Under the pieces are notes generated by a model. It was not told the DNA's origin, did not search any database, and saw nothing but the letters and a program-made list of their open reading frames with translations. Shown piece by piece: positions 27,600-38,456 of a DNA stretch of 64,000 bases (positions within the stretch are counted from its first letter, which is position 1; each line of letters opens with the position of its first letter). This stretch comes from Lysobacterales bacterium 15-68-25 (GTDB lineage: Bacteria > Pseudomonadota > Gammaproteobacteria > Xanthomonadales > Rhodanobacteraceae), in assembly GCA_002279065.1 (NCBI GenBank), contig NCKB01000007.1, positions 186,001 to 250,000 of the forward strand. Direction: 5' to 3'. The position numbers were made by a program, and so were the translations under genes.

Positions 27600-28325
27600 A
27601 TGACTCGGATACCCCCACGCATCACCACGCGCTTCGCGCGCATCGCTCTGGCCACACTCGCGCTGGCCGCCGGTACCGCCGGAGCAGCCAGCGCCCCCAG
27701 GCCTTTCACTGCCACCTACCAGGTGCAGCAGGACGGGCAGACCATCGGCCAGGCCACGGTCACCCTGACCGCCACCGGCAAGGACGAGTACACCTACCGC
27801 AACCAAACGCAGGGCACGGGCGGACTGGCCGCACTGATCGGCGCGAATTCCGACGAAACCACCCGTTTCCGCTGGCGTGACGACACGCCTGAGACGGTGA
27901 CCTACGACTACGCCATGGACTCCTCGTTCAAGCGCAAGCACCGCCACCTTCGAGTGGACTGGGCCAGCGGCCAGGTCACCGTGGACGAAGGCAAGGGACC
28001 GATCCAATACGCCAGCGCCCCCGGCATGGTCGACCGCAACACCCTGCCGCTGGCCCTGGGGCTGGCGTTGCGCAACGGCGACAAGCAGGTCGTGTTGCCG
28101 GTCGGGGTCAAACAGCGCGTCGAAAGGCAGCAGTATGCCGTGCAGGCCACCGAGCACCTGACCGTGCCGGCGGGCGAGTTCGCCGCCGAACGGGTCACCC
28201 GCACCGATACCGGCAAGCCGTTCGATGCCTGGTACGTGCCGGCGAAATTCCCGGTGCCGGTGAAGCTGGCCCAGGCCGACGGTGGCAACCTGACCCTGCT
28301 GCTGGAGAGCTACCACTCGCCCTGA
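27600..28325 (+). CDS. DUF3108 periplasmic protein
   Basis: A 241-residue exported protein of the DUF3108 family. The signal region ([22 protein letters not shown]) is followed by beta-rich sequence: [66 protein letters not shown] and [21 protein letters not shown]. These strands resemble the open beta-barrel or LolB-like folds predicted for this family. The role is unknown. The ATG at 27600 was chosen over an upstream start that would put 17 unrelated residues before the signal peptide. It ends 20 bp before a strong bidirectional terminator shared with murA. Confidence 0.85.
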   Translation: MTRIPPRITTRFARIALATLALAAGTAGAASAPRPFTATYQVQQDGQTIGQATVTLTATGKDEYTYRNQTQGTGGLAALIGANSDETTRFRWRDDTPETVTYDYAMDSSFKRKHRHLRVDWASGQVTVDEGKGPIQYASAPGMVDRNTLPLALGLALRNGDKQVVLPVGVKQRVERQQYAVQATEHLTVPAGEFAAERVTRTDTGKPFDAWYVPAKFPVPVKLAQADGGNLTLLLESYHSP

Positions 28326-28344
28326 CGGGCGACGGCAGGGCAAG

Positions 28345-28374
28345 AAAAAGCCGGGGCATGCCCCGGCTTTTTTT
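28345..28374. terminator. Bidirectional intrinsic terminator, DUF3108 / murA
   Basis: A perfect GCCGGGGC-AT-GCCCCGGC stem (28350-28367) is flanked by AAAAA on the left and TTTTTTT on the right, so it can end transcripts from both convergent genes. Confidence 0.95.
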
Positions 28375-28391
28375 CAGGCGCCGTCCGGACG

Positions 28392-29938
<1,547 letters not shown>

Positions 29939-30063
29939 CAAGATTCCACTGTCCGGAGGGGGCGCGGTCTGGACGGGGGCGCCGGGTCCGGCGGCGTCCA
30001 ACGCGCTGTCATAAGAAGGTAAACTGCAGGACGGCCATGGTAATGGAAAGTCGCTGGCGCAGA

Positions 30064-30080
30064 AATGACGGGACGTCATT
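30064..30080. promoter_or_regulatory. Perfect 17-bp palindrome between ibaG and kdsD
   Basis: AATGACG-GGA-CGTCATT: two 7-base arms with a 3-base spacer, in the 214-bp gap between the divergent ibaG and kdsD starts, 73 bp upstream of the kdsD ATG. It has the form of a repressor or activator dyad. No factor is assigned. Confidence 0.4.
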
Positions 30081-30152
30081 CAGCGTGCGGCTGCGAAGCT
30101 ACGCCGTGGACTTTGCCCGACCCCGCACCATCGCGCCGCCGCCGAAGGACAC

Positions 30153-31163
30153 ATGAACGCACGCATCGCAACATCTCCCGAGATCTCCGTCGATCCGGAC
30201 GCCATCGCCCGGAGTGCGCGCACGGTCATCGCCACCGAGGCCGCGGCGATCCGGGCACTGGAACCCCGTGTAAACGGTGATTTCGTGCAGGCTTGCCGGC
30301 TCATCCTGGGCTGCCAGGGGCGCCTGGTGGTCAGCGGCATGGGCAAATCGGGGCATATCGGCCGCAAGATCGCCGCCACGCTGGCCTCGACCGGCACCCC
30401 GGCCTTCTTCGTGCATCCAGGCGAGGCCAGCCACGGCGACCTCGGCATGATCACCCCGCAGGACGTGGTGCTGGCCCTGTCCAACTCGGGCGAAACCGAC
30501 GAACTCCTGTTCATTCTTCCGGTGATCAAGCGCCAGGGCATTCCCCTGATCGCGATTACCGGCAATCCGAAATCCTCGCTGGCCGACCAGGCGGACGTGC
30601 ACCTGGACGCCAGCGTCTCCACCGAGGCCTGCCCGCTCGGGCTGGCGCCGACTGCCAGCACCACCGCCGCGCTGGTGATCGGCGACGCGTTGGCGATCGC
30701 CCTGCTGGAGGCCCGCGGCTTCACGTCGGAGGACTTCGCCCGCTCGCATCCTGCCGGCAGCCTGGGCCGCCGCCTGCTGCTGCACATCAGCGATGTGATG
30801 CACACCGGTGTTGGCGTGCCGCGGGTGGGTCCGGACGCGAACCTCACCCAGGCGCTGATGGAAATGACCCGCAAGCACCTGGGTATGACCGCCGTGGTGG
30901 ATGCCGACGACCATCTGCTCGGCGTGTTCACCGACGGCGACCTGCGCCGCGCGCTGGACGACGACGGCGTGGACCTGCGCGGGGCGACCGTGGCCGGCCT
31001 GATGAGCCGCTCGCCCAAGACCATCGGTGCGGACAAGCTGGCGGTGGAAGCCGCCCAACTGATGGAAAAGCACCAGATCCACGCCCTGCTGGTGGTCGAT
31101 GAGCAGCAGCGCGTCGTCGGCGCCCTCAACATCCACGACCTGCTGCGCGCCCGCGTGGTCTGA
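30153..31163 (+). CDS. kdsD: Arabinose-5-phosphate isomerase KdsD
   Basis: A 336-residue cytoplasmic isomerase converting ribulose-5-phosphate to arabinose-5-phosphate, the first step of Kdo synthesis for lipopolysaccharide. It has an N-terminal SIS domain (GRLVVSGMGKSGHIGRKIAATLASTGTPAFFVHPGEASHGDLGMI; SNSGETDELL) and two C-terminal CBS domains (LHISDVMHTG and MTAVVDADDHLLGVFTDGDLRRAL, then VAGLMSRSPKTIGAD). The order with kdsC and the lpt genes downstream is conserved, so it is the housekeeping KdsD rather than GutQ. A perfect palindrome lies in its upstream region. Confidence 0.95.
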   Translation: MNARIATSPEISVDPDAIARSARTVIATEAAAIRALEPRVNGDFVQACRLILGCQGRLVVSGMGKSGHIGRKIAATLASTGTPAFFVHPGEASHGDLGMITPQDVVLALSNSGETDELLFILPVIKRQGIPLIAITGNPKSSLADQADVHLDASVSTEACPLGLAPTASTTAALVIGDALAIALLEARGFTSEDFARSHPAGSLGRRLLLHISDVMHTGVGVPRVGPDANLTQALMEMTRKHLGMTAVVDADDHLLGVFTDGDLRRALDDDGVDLRGATVAGLMSRSPKTIGADKLAVEAAQLMEKHQIHALLVVDEQQRVVGALNIHDLLRARVV

Positions 31164-31188
31164 CGCCCTGCCTGCCGACCGACCGCAC

Positions 31189-31734
31189 GTGACCGGATAC
31201 CTCGCCAACCTCCCCGCCGACCTGCTCGCCCGGGCCGCACGCATCCGCCTGGCCGCCTTCGACGTGGACGGCACCCTGACCGACGGTCGTCTGCACTACG
31301 CCGAGGACGGTCGCGAGACCAAGGTCTTCCACGTGCACGACGGCCTGGGCCTGAAGCGCCTGCAGGCCAACGGTATCGAGGTGGCGATCGTGACCGCCCG
31401 GATCAGCCATGCAGTCACGCTGCGCGCCGAGGAACTGGGGATTGCCCATGTGTACCAGGGCCAAGGCGACAAGCGCGCCTGCCTGGGCGATCTGCTGGAT
31501 GCCCTGAACCTGAAGCCGGAGCAGGCCGCCTTCGTCGGCGACGACCTGCCCGATCTGCCGCCGATGCGACTGGCCGGCCTGGCCGTGGCAACCGCCAACG
31601 CCCACCCGTGGGTCGTCGAGCGCGCCCATTGGCAGACCTGCCGTCGCGGTGGCGAAGGGGCCGCGCGCGAGGTCAGTGACCTGCTGCTGCTGGCCCAGGG
31701 CAAGGCCGAAGCCGAGCGGGACCGCTGGCAATGA
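31189..31734 (+). CDS. kdsC: 3-deoxy-D-manno-octulosonate 8-phosphate phosphatase KdsC
   Basis: A 181-residue HAD-family phosphatase, the step that removes the phosphate from Kdo-8-phosphate. Motif I FDVDGTLTDGRLHY carries the catalytic Asp pair; motif II is in VAIVTARIS, and motif III with GDDLPDLPPMRLAGLAV near the C-terminus. No cap domain, as expected for the tetrameric C0-type KdsC. The GTG at 31189 is chosen as it gives the family length and is 25 bp after kdsD. It overlaps lptC by 4 bases (ATGA). Confidence 0.94.
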   Translation: MTGYLANLPADLLARAARIRLAAFDVDGTLTDGRLHYAEDGRETKVFHVHDGLGLKRLQANGIEVAIVTARISHAVTLRAEELGIAHVYQGQGDKRACLGDLLDALNLKPEQAAFVGDDLPDLPPMRLAGLAVATANAHPWVVERAHWQTCRRGGEGAAREVSDLLLLAQGKAEAERDRWQ

Positions 31735-32327
31735 GCTTCGGTCGCTGGCTCCGAGACCGTCGCCTGGCGACGGCCATCGTCGTCGTCGGCCTGCTCGCCG
31801 GCGTGACTGGCCTGCTGCGCTGGTGGATGGCGCCCGAACAGGCACCAAGCAGTTTCGTCGGCCCACCGCGGTCCGGCTACACCCTCACCGACTTCCAGCT
31901 CTCCAGTTACGGCCGGGACGGCCGTCCCGCCTTCAATGTAAAGGCACCGAGCCTGGTGCGCCGGGAAGGCGATGAGTCGCTGTACATCACCTCACCGGTG
32001 TTCGACCTGCCGTCCAACGAGGCCGGAGTGCCCGACTGGCGCGGTGAATCGCGGTACGGATGGGTGGACAAGGGTGGCGACCTGCTCAAGCTGCAGGGGC
32101 CGGTTCACATGCACCGCGAGGCCTTCGCCGACACCGACGCCGCGAGACTGGACACCGAGGACCTGACCATCTGGCCCAAGGACAACCGGATGGAGACCGC
32201 TGCGCCCGCCCGCATGGCGCAGGGCGCCCTTACAATGAGCGGGGTCGGCATGCGTGCCAACCTCAACGACAAACACCTGGAGCTGCTCGATGACGTCCAC
32301 GCCACGTTCCCGCCGCGCAAGCGCTAG
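31731..32327 (+). CDS. lptC: LPS export protein LptC
   Basis: A 198-residue inner-membrane protein of the LPS transport bridge. A single N-terminal membrane segment (about residues 11-31) is followed by the periplasmic beta-jellyroll (GYTLTDFQLSSYGRDGRPAFNVKAPSLVRRE to LQGPVHMHREAFADTDAARLDTEDLTIWPKDN and GMRANLNDKHLELLDDVHATF). It links LptB2FG to the LptA bridge. The ATG overlaps kdsC by 4 bases and the 3' end overlaps lptA by 38 bases, so the genes are tightly coupled. Confidence 0.9.
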   Translation: MSFGRWLRDRRLATAIVVVGLLAGVTGLLRWWMAPEQAPSSFVGPPRSGYTLTDFQLSSYGRDGRPAFNVKAPSLVRREGDESLYITSPVFDLPSNEAGVPDWRGESRYGWVDKGGDLLKLQGPVHMHREAFADTDAARLDTEDLTIWPKDNRMETAAPARMAQGALTMSGVGMRANLNDKHLELLDDVHATFPPRKR

Positions 32328-32850
32328 CTTGGCCGCGCTGCTCATCGGCGTTGCCGCGGCCGGCGCCGCGCACGCCAAGCAGAGTGATCGCGACAAGCCA
32401 GTGGAGGTCGAGCATGCCGATTCGTTCGACGGCTTCAACAAGCCCAACAGCGTCACCACGCTGCGTGGCCACGTCAGGATCTCGCAGGGCACGATGAAGA
32501 TCAGCGGCGACCTGGCCAAGGTCTACGTCGACGCAGACCAAGCGGTCAGCCGAGTGGAGATCACCGGTACGCCCGCGCACATCGAGCAGCTCGACGACAA
32601 CGGCAACCTGATGCAGGGCGAGGCCTCGGCCCTGGACTACGACAACGTCAAGGGCATCGCAGTGCTCACCGGCAACGCCAGCGTGGTGCAGAAAGGCCGC
32701 GGCGAAGCCCATGGCGACAAGCTGACCTACGACACCAAGAACAGCGAGATGACCGGCGAGAGCGGCGGCAACGGCCAGGTGCACCTGATCTTCCAGCCCA
32801 AGAAGAAGCCGGCCGCGCCCGAGACGGCCTCCGGCGACAAGCAGCCCTGA
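32290..32850 (+). CDS. lptA: LPS transport periplasmic protein LptA
   Basis: A 186-residue periplasmic protein forming the LPS bridge from LptC to LptD. It has a signal peptide (ASLAALLIGVAAAGAAHA) and the OstA-like beta-jellyroll: KPVEVEHADSFDGFNKPNSVTTLRGHVRISQGTMKISGDLAKVYVD, then GEASALDYDNVKGIAVLTGNASVVQKGRGEAHGDKLTYDTKN. The C-terminus is a Lys/Pro-rich tail. The ATG at 32290 lies inside the 3' end of lptC. lptB follows 3 bp after the stop. Confidence 0.93.
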   Translation: MTSTPRSRRASASLAALLIGVAAAGAAHAKQSDRDKPVEVEHADSFDGFNKPNSVTTLRGHVRISQGTMKISGDLAKVYVDADQAVSRVEITGTPAHIEQLDDNGNLMQGEASALDYDNVKGIAVLTGNASVVQKGRGEAHGDKLTYDTKNSEMTGESGGNGQVHLIFQPKKKPAAPETASGDKQP

Positions 32851-32853
32851 TCG

Positions 32854-33573
<720 letters not shown>

Positions 33574-33695
33574 CCGGCCGCCGGGCACAGGGAGTTGACC
33601 TGGAGCAGATCGGGGCGCCCCCGCGGTGCCTCAAGGCTGTTCGACTCCCCGGGGTAGGGTTAGGATGAAAGCCAGTTCCAAGGCTCCCGGTCGGT

Positions 33696-35165
33696 ATGAA
33701 ACCCGGACTCCAGTTCCGACTCCACCAACAGCTGACCCTGACGCCGCAATTGCAGCAGGCGATCCGGTTGCTGCAGCTCTCGCAGTTGGAGCTGGAGGCC
33801 GAGCTGCGCCAGATCGCCGAGGGCAACCCGCTGCTGGAATTCGAGGAGGAATCGACGGACGACTCCGTCGAATCGACCGAAGAGGAGGGATTCCGTGCCG
33901 AGGCCGGACTGGGTGCCGGTACCGCGACCAGCACGTCCAGCGAGGAGCATGACGCCGGCGAGCCGCCGGACTGGGCGGATGGCGACGGCGCCGGCGAGCA
34001 GCCGATGGATTTCTCCTCGCTGGGATCGTCCAGTGGCAGCGGCAATCGGGACGACGACTTCGAGCCACAAAACGCCGCCGCCGAGACGATGCAGGAACAC
34101 CTGCTGTGGCAGCTCAACCTGTCCGGCTTCGCACCCCGCGATCGCGCCATCGCCACGGTCATCATCGACGCGCTGAACCCGGACGGATACGTCACGGAAA
34201 CGCCCGAGGCCCTGCTGGCCGCCCTGCCGGCGGACCTGCACGCCACCGCCGAGGACGTCGAGGCGGTGCGGCGGCGGGTGCAGGACTTCGACCCGGTCGG
34301 CGTGGCCAGCCGCGACCTGCGCGACTGCCTCCGGGTGCAACTGGAGCAGTTCGACGAAGGCACAGACCACCGCGAGCTGGCACTGCGTATCGTCGACGCC
34401 GAACTCGAGCTGCTGGCCCGCAACGACATCGGCCGGCTTGCCCGCAAGCTGCGCGCCAGCGAAGACGATGTGGCCGCCGCCGCCGCGCTGATCCGCAGCC
34501 TCGATCCGCGCCCCGGCGCCGCGCTGGACACCACGCCGGTGGAATACGTCGCGCCCGACGTCTACACCTTCAAGGAGGGCGCACGCTGGCGAGTCAGCCT
34601 CAACCCCGAATGCCAGCCCCGGCTGGGCTTGAACCAGCACTACTGCAACCTGATCGCCAAGGCACGTGGCGAGGATGCCAGCTGGATGCGCGGCCAGCTG
34701 CAGGAGGCACGCTGGCTGATCAAGAGCCTGGAGTCCCGGGCCGAGACGCTGCTCAAGGTGACCGAGGCGATCGTGCGCCGGCAGAGTGCCTTCCTCGACT
34801 ATGGCCCGGAGGCGATGCACCCATTGGTGCTGCGCGAGGTGGCCGAAGAGGTGGGCATGCACGAGTCGACCATCTCGCGCGTGACCACCCGCAAGTACAT
34901 CCATACGCCGCGCGGCACCTTCGAGCTCAAGCACTTCTTCTCCAGCGGCGTATCCACCGAGGACGGGGGCAGCGCCTCGTCCACCGCGATCCAGGCGATG
35001 CTGCGCAAGCTCGTCGACGCGGAAGATCCCCGCAAACCCCTTTCCGACCAGGCGCTCGCCGAGGAACTGCACCGCAAGGGCATCCAGGTGGCACGCCGCA
35101 CGGTCGCCAAATACCGGGAGGCCATGCGCATACCCAGCTCCAGCGAACGCCAGCGCGCCGGCTGA
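33696..35165 (+). CDS. rpoN: RNA polymerase sigma-54 factor
   Basis: RpoN, 489 residues, the sigma factor that needs enhancer-binding AAA+ activators. Region I (residues 1-50) starts MKPGLQFRLHQQLTLTPQLQQAIRLLQLSQLELEAELRQ, rich in Gln and Leu as usual; region II is acidic (EEESTDDSVESTEEEG); region III carries the core-binding part and the HTH, and the RpoN box ARRTVAKYREAMRIPSS lies near the C-terminus. Order lptB-rpoN-hpf matches other gammaproteobacteria. Ribosome site weak; the start was chosen by the family N-terminus. Confidence 0.96.
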   Translation: MKPGLQFRLHQQLTLTPQLQQAIRLLQLSQLELEAELRQIAEGNPLLEFEEESTDDSVESTEEEGFRAEAGLGAGTATSTSSEEHDAGEPPDWADGDGAGEQPMDFSSLGSSSGSGNRDDDFEPQNAAAETMQEHLLWQLNLSGFAPRDRAIATVIIDALNPDGYVTETPEALLAALPADLHATAEDVEAVRRRVQDFDPVGVASRDLRDCLRVQLEQFDEGTDHRELALRIVDAELELLARNDIGRLARKLRASEDDVAAAAALIRSLDPRPGAALDTTPVEYVAPDVYTFKEGARWRVSLNPECQPRLGLNQHYCNLIAKARGEDASWMRGQLQEARWLIKSLESRAETLLKVTEAIVRRQSAFLDYGPEAMHPLVLREVAEEVGMHESTISRVTTRKYIHTPRGTFELKHFFSSGVSTEDGGSASSTAIQAMLRKLVDAEDPRKPLSDQALAEELHRKGIQVARRTVAKYREAMRIPSSSERQRAG

Positions 35166-35278
35166 ACCCTTGCCGCGCAGGTCGCGGAACCTCGAGGGCC
35201 CCAAGGCGTCTGAGCTCACTGAAGACAACGACATGACTGTGGATGCGTCCCGGATGGCCGGGTATCGCATCGAACCAC

Positions 35279-35292
35279 GCCGCGAAAGCGGC
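35279..35292 (+). promoter_or_regulatory. GNRA-capped hairpin in the hpf leader
   Basis: GCCGC-GAAA-GCGGC folds into a 5-bp stem with a GAAA tetraloop, ending 6 bases before the strong AAAGGAGG ribosome site (35299-35306) of hpf. It could define the 5' edge of the ribosome landing site or stabilise the mRNA. No regulator is known. Confidence 0.4.
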
Positions 35293-35312
35293 AGTACCAA
35301 AGGAGGCGCAAC

Positions 35313-35642
35313 ATGCAATTCCAACTCAGCGGTCAGCACGTCGAAATCACCGAGGCCATGCGCGCGCATGTCACCGGCCAGCTTGACCGCCTCAATCGCC
35401 TCGACGATCGATTGACCAGCATTTCCGTGGTGCTCTCGCTGGACAAGCTGCAGCAGAAGGCCGAAGGCACGCTGCACACCTCCTCCGGCGCCCTGCTCCA
35501 CGCCGAGGCCTTCGAGCAGGACATGTACGTCTCCATCGACATGATGTTCGACAAGCTGGTGACCCAGCTGCGCAAGCACCGCGAGAAGGTCTGCGACAAG
35601 CACAAGGCCGAGGCTCGCCGCGACGACCGCATGGTCGGCTGA
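35313..35642 (+). CDS. hpf: Ribosome hibernation promoting factor
   Basis: Short-form HPF, 109 residues. It opens MQFQLSGQHVEITEAMRAHVTGQLDRLNRLDDRLTSISVVL, then YVSIDMMFDKLVTQLRKHREKVCDKH: the beta-alpha-beta-beta-beta-alpha fold that binds the 30S decoding region, silences ribosomes and promotes 100S dimers with RMF. Short HPF fits its place directly downstream of rpoN. AAAGGAGG precedes the ATG by 6-7 bases, one of the strongest ribosome sites in the window. A clear terminator follows. Confidence 0.95.
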   Translation: MQFQLSGQHVEITEAMRAHVTGQLDRLNRLDDRLTSISVVLSLDKLQQKAEGTLHTSSGALLHAEAFEQDMYVSIDMMFDKLVTQLRKHREKVCDKHKAEARRDDRMVG

Positions 35643-35665
35643 CCGGCGCAGAACCGAGCCAGGCA

Positions 35666-35696
35666 GGCCCGCCCCCGAACAGGGCGGGCCTTTTTT
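35666..35696 (+). terminator. Intrinsic terminator after hpf
   Basis: GGCCCGCCC (35666-35674) pairs with GGGCGGGCC (35682-35690), followed by TTTTTT. It separates the rpoN-hpf transcript from hprK. Confidence 0.92.
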
Positions 35697-35801
35697 CTGT
35701 CCGGCGTCCGGGCCGCCTGCGCTGGCGGCCAAGCTGGCACAATAGACATCGCATCCGGCCGGCCGCAACGGCCCACCTGCCGGAGCAGAGGATCCGACGA
35801 C

Positions 35802-36752
35802 GTGGACCGGCTCACCGCCCGACAACTCTACGATGGCGTGCACGAGCGCATGGGCCTGCGCTGGGTTTCCGGCATGCGCGGCGAGGGCCGCGTGCTCGAG
35901 CGCGGCGCCACTCAGACGCGCCGCCCGTCGCTGGTCGGCTACCTCAACGTGATCTACCCGAACAAGATCCAGATCATCGGCACCGAGGAGCTGAAGTATC
36001 TGGACGAGCTGGATTCCCGCCAGCGCTGGGAGGCGATCAACAAGATCGCGGCCTACCAGCCCGTCGCGCTGATCGTGACCAAGGACCAGGCGATCCCGTC
36101 CGACCTGCGCGAGGTGGCCGAGGAAACCAACACACCCCTGTGGATCAGCTCCAAGCGCGGCCACGAGCTGCTGACCTGGATGCAGTACCACATGGCGCGC
36201 ATGCTGGCGCCGCGCATCACCCTGCACGGCGTGTTCCTCGAGGTGTTCTCGATCGGCGTGCTGATTACCGGCGAATCCGGTTCCGGCAAGAGCGAGCTCG
36301 CGCTCGAGCTGATCAGCCGCGGCCACCGGCTGGTCGCCGACGACGCCACCGAATTCACCCTGATCGCCCCGGACGTGATCGACGGCACCTGCCCGGAACT
36401 GCTGCAGGATCTGCTGGAAGTGCGCGGCCTGGGGGTGCTGAACGTCCGCGAGATGTTCGGACACACGGCGGTCAAGGCCTCGAAATACCTTCGGCTGGTG
36501 ATCCACCTCAAGCCGCTGCGCGAGGGCGAGGACACGGACGCGCTCACCCGCCTCACCGGCGACATCGGCCACCGCGAGATCTTCGAAGTGCAGGTGCCGA
36601 TGATCACCATCCCGGTGGCACCTGGCCGCAACCTGGGCGTGCTGGTGGAGGCGGCCGTACGCAACCACGCGCTGAAGACCAAGGGACTGGATCCGGCGCA
36701 GACCTTCATCGACCGACAGGCGCACCAGATGCGCCGCCTGCCCCCCTGGTGA
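35802..36752 (+). CDS. hprK: HPr kinase/phosphorylase
   Basis: A 316-residue bifunctional enzyme that phosphorylates and dephosphorylates Ser46 of HPr. The N-terminal domain (residues 1-130) is followed by the catalytic domain with P-loop GESGSGKS (157-164) and the HprK signature [16 protein letters not shown]. The GTG at 35802 gives the family length. HprK is typical of Firmicutes but occurs in some proteobacteria, including Xanthomonadales, linked to rapZ and an EIIA-Man gene. It begins the hprK-rapZ-EIIA-ptsH run, after the hpf terminator; rapZ follows after 3 bp. Confidence 0.95.
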   Translation: MDRLTARQLYDGVHERMGLRWVSGMRGEGRVLERGATQTRRPSLVGYLNVIYPNKIQIIGTEELKYLDELDSRQRWEAINKIAAYQPVALIVTKDQAIPSDLREVAEETNTPLWISSKRGHELLTWMQYHMARMLAPRITLHGVFLEVFSIGVLITGESGSGKSELALELISRGHRLVADDATEFTLIAPDVIDGTCPELLQDLLEVRGLGVLNVREMFGHTAVKASKYLRLVIHLKPLREGEDTDALTRLTGDIGHREIFEVQVPMITIPVAPGRNLGVLVEAAVRNHALKTKGLDPAQTFIDRQAHQMRRLPPW

Positions 36753-36755
36753 CCC

Positions 36756-37661
36756 GTGGAAACGAACGAAACCGCAGCCATTGCCTCGGTCGGACCGGAT
36801 GCCGTGCACCTGGTCGTGCTCACCGGCATGTCCGGTGGCGGCAAGACCGTCGCCCTGCGCGCGCTGGAGGACCTCGAGTTCTACTGCGTGGACAACCTGC
36901 CGGCCAGCCTGCTGCCACGGCTGGTCAACGCGGTGCTGGAGGACCGCAGCGGACAGGGAATGATGCGCATCGCGGTGGGCGTGGACGCACGCAACCGCGA
37001 GCACGACATCGAGATCATGCCCCACGTGCTGTCCGAGCTAGCCGACGCTGGCGTGCAAGTGCACCTGATCTTTCTCGATTGCCGCGACGAGGTGCTGATC
37101 AAGCGCTACTCGGAAACCCGCCGACGGCACCCGCTGGCCATGCGCAACGTGTCGCTGGCCGACGCGATCACCGCCGAACGGCAGTTGCTGCGGCCGCTGA
37201 TGGGCATCGCCGAGAAGGTCATCGATTCCAGCCAGCTCAACGTGCACCAGCTGCGCCGACTGGTCGCCACCGACTATGCGCGCGCCACCGAGGGGCTGAC
37301 GGTGATGTTCCAGTCCTTCGCGTTCAAGCGGGGCCTGCCGCTGGATGCCGACTTCGTGTTCGATGCGCGCTGCCTGCCGAATCCCCACTGGCAGCCCAAG
37401 CTGCGCCCGCTGTCCGGCAAGGACGCGCCGGTGCGCGAGTTCCTCGAGGCCGATCCGCTGGTGACCGAATACGTTGACGACACCGTGCGCTGGCTGGAGG
37501 CCTGGCTGCCCCGCTTCGAGGCGGACGATCGCAGCTACGTGACCATCTCGGTCGGCTGCACCGGCGGCCGCCACCGCTCGGTGTACCTGGTCGAGAAGCT
37601 GGCCGAGCATTTCCGCGCCCGACGCGAGGGCGTGCTCACCTTTCATCGCGAGCTGGAGTGA
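36756..37661 (+). CDS. rapZ: RNase adapter protein RapZ
   Basis: A 301-residue protein of the RapZ/YvcJ family. Walker A GMSGGGKT (residues 24-31) and a Walker B-like DLEFYCVDNLPASLLP lead the N-terminal domain; the C-terminal domain contains VGCTGGRHRSVYLVEKLAEH, which binds small RNA and GlcN6P in E. coli. There RapZ guides RNase E to GlmZ to tune glmS; whether GlmY/GlmZ exist here cannot be judged. The start is GTG, 3 bp after hprK. The PTS genes continue directly. Confidence 0.93.
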   Translation: METNETAAIASVGPDAVHLVVLTGMSGGGKTVALRALEDLEFYCVDNLPASLLPRLVNAVLEDRSGQGMMRIAVGVDARNREHDIEIMPHVLSELADAGVQVHLIFLDCRDEVLIKRYSETRRRHPLAMRNVSLADAITAERQLLRPLMGIAEKVIDSSQLNVHQLRRLVATDYARATEGLTVMFQSFAFKRGLPLDADFVFDARCLPNPHWQPKLRPLSGKDAPVREFLEADPLVTEYVDDTVRWLEAWLPRFEADDRSYVTISVGCTGGRHRSVYLVEKLAEHFRARREGVLTFHRELE

Positions 37662-37666
37662 CGGCG

Positions 37667-38059
37667 ATGAGCGTGGGCGTACTCCTGATGACGCACGAGG
37701 CGGTCGGCCATGCGCTGATTTCCGCGGCGCGACATGTGATGCCGAAGCTGCCGCTCAAGGTCGACGCCGTGGAGATCCCCGCGGATGCCGATCCGGAAGT
37801 GATGCGCTCACTCACTGCCCGTCACGCACGTGCTCTTGACGATGGCGACGGCGTGCTGGTGCTGGCCGACCTTTACGGCGCCACGCCCTGCAACATCGGG
37901 CTGTCGCTGGCTTCGCTCGGGGTCCATCTTCGCTGCGTGTCGGGGCTGAACCTGCCGATGCTGCTGCGTGTGCTCAACTATGCGGACAAGCCGCTCAATG
38001 AACTGGTGGAAATCGCCGCCAGCGGTGGCCGCGGGGGAATCTTCATCGACCATGCTTGA
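37667..38059 (+). CDS. PTS EIIA component, mannose (EIIA-Man) type
   Basis: A 130-residue soluble phosphocarrier of the EIIA-Man family. The phosphoacceptor is probably His10 in GVLLMTHEAVGHALI; YGATPCNIGLSLASLGV and LPMLLRVLNYADKPLNELVEIAASGGRGGIFID fit the fold. It accepts phosphate from HPr, but no EIIB, EIIC or EIID gene is near, so it is more likely regulatory than a sugar importer. The ATG at 37667 has GGAG 8 bases upstream (36655-type spacing: 37655-37658); a GTG at 37658, overlapping the rapZ stop, is the alternative. It overlaps ptsH by 8 bases. Confidence 0.88.
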   Translation: MSVGVLLMTHEAVGHALISAARHVMPKLPLKVDAVEIPADADPEVMRSLTARHARALDDGDGVLVLADLYGATPCNIGLSLASLGVHLRCVSGLNLPMLLRVLNYADKPLNELVEIAASGGRGGIFIDHA

Positions 38060-38321
38060 GAAAGAAATCGTGGTGTCCAACCGCCTCGGCCTGCATGCGC
38101 GGGCTTCGGCGAAGCTGGTGCAACTGGTGCAGGGCTTCAAATCGACCGTGTGGCTGGTCAGCAAGGGGCGCGAGATCAACGCCCAGAGCATCATGGGCGT
38201 GATGATGCTCGCGGCCGGCATCGGTACGCCGCTCACCGTGCGCACCGAGGGACCGGACGAACAGCAGGCCCTCGACGCTGTGGTGGAGCTGTTCGATCGC
38301 AAATTCGACGAAGGCGGCTGA
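38052..38321 (+). CDS. ptsH: Phosphocarrier protein HPr
   Basis: HPr, 89 residues: the small phosphocarrier between EI and EIIA. His15 lies in NRLGLHARASAKLV, and Ser46, the HprK target, in EINAQSIMGVMMLAAGIG. Both sites are intact, so the HprK phosphoswitch should work here. The start at 38052 was chosen for the standard length; it overlaps EIIA by 8 bases, with translational coupling likely. ptsI follows after a structured 135-bp gap. Confidence 0.95.
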   Translation: MLEKEIVVSNRLGLHARASAKLVQLVQGFKSTVWLVSKGREINAQSIMGVMMLAAGIGTPLTVRTEGPDEQQALDAVVELFDRKFDEGG

Positions 38322-38334
38322 GATGCCTGAAGCT

Positions 38335-38411
38335 CGTACCCTCCGTACTGCCGTGCACCGCCTGCCCCCCCAGGGATCGGGCGGCACGCGTGCGGCGCCG
38401 GTACGGGTACG
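38335..38411 (+). promoter_or_regulatory. Possible long stem-loop in the ptsH-ptsI gap
   Basis: CGTACCC (38335-38341) can pair with GGGTACG (38405-38411), enclosing further GTAC and G/C-rich elements that could form alternative stems. It could act as a processing or attenuation site between ptsH and ptsI. No T run follows, so it is not a terminator. Confidence 0.3.
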
Positions 38412-38456
38412 GCTCGCTCGAGCCATGGAACGGCAAGCCACAGGAGGAGGCCGGGG

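Noticed and set aside
35734-35751. TGGCAC upstream of hprK as a sigma-54 promoter
   Set aside because: The following GC is 13 bases away instead of 10, so the spacing is wrong.
33660-37025. An open frame of 1121 codons on the minus strand across rpoN, hpf and hprK
   Set aside because: It is antisense to well-supported genes and its composition (His-, Val-, Gln- and Gly-rich without domain motifs) is typical of open shadows in high-GC DNA.
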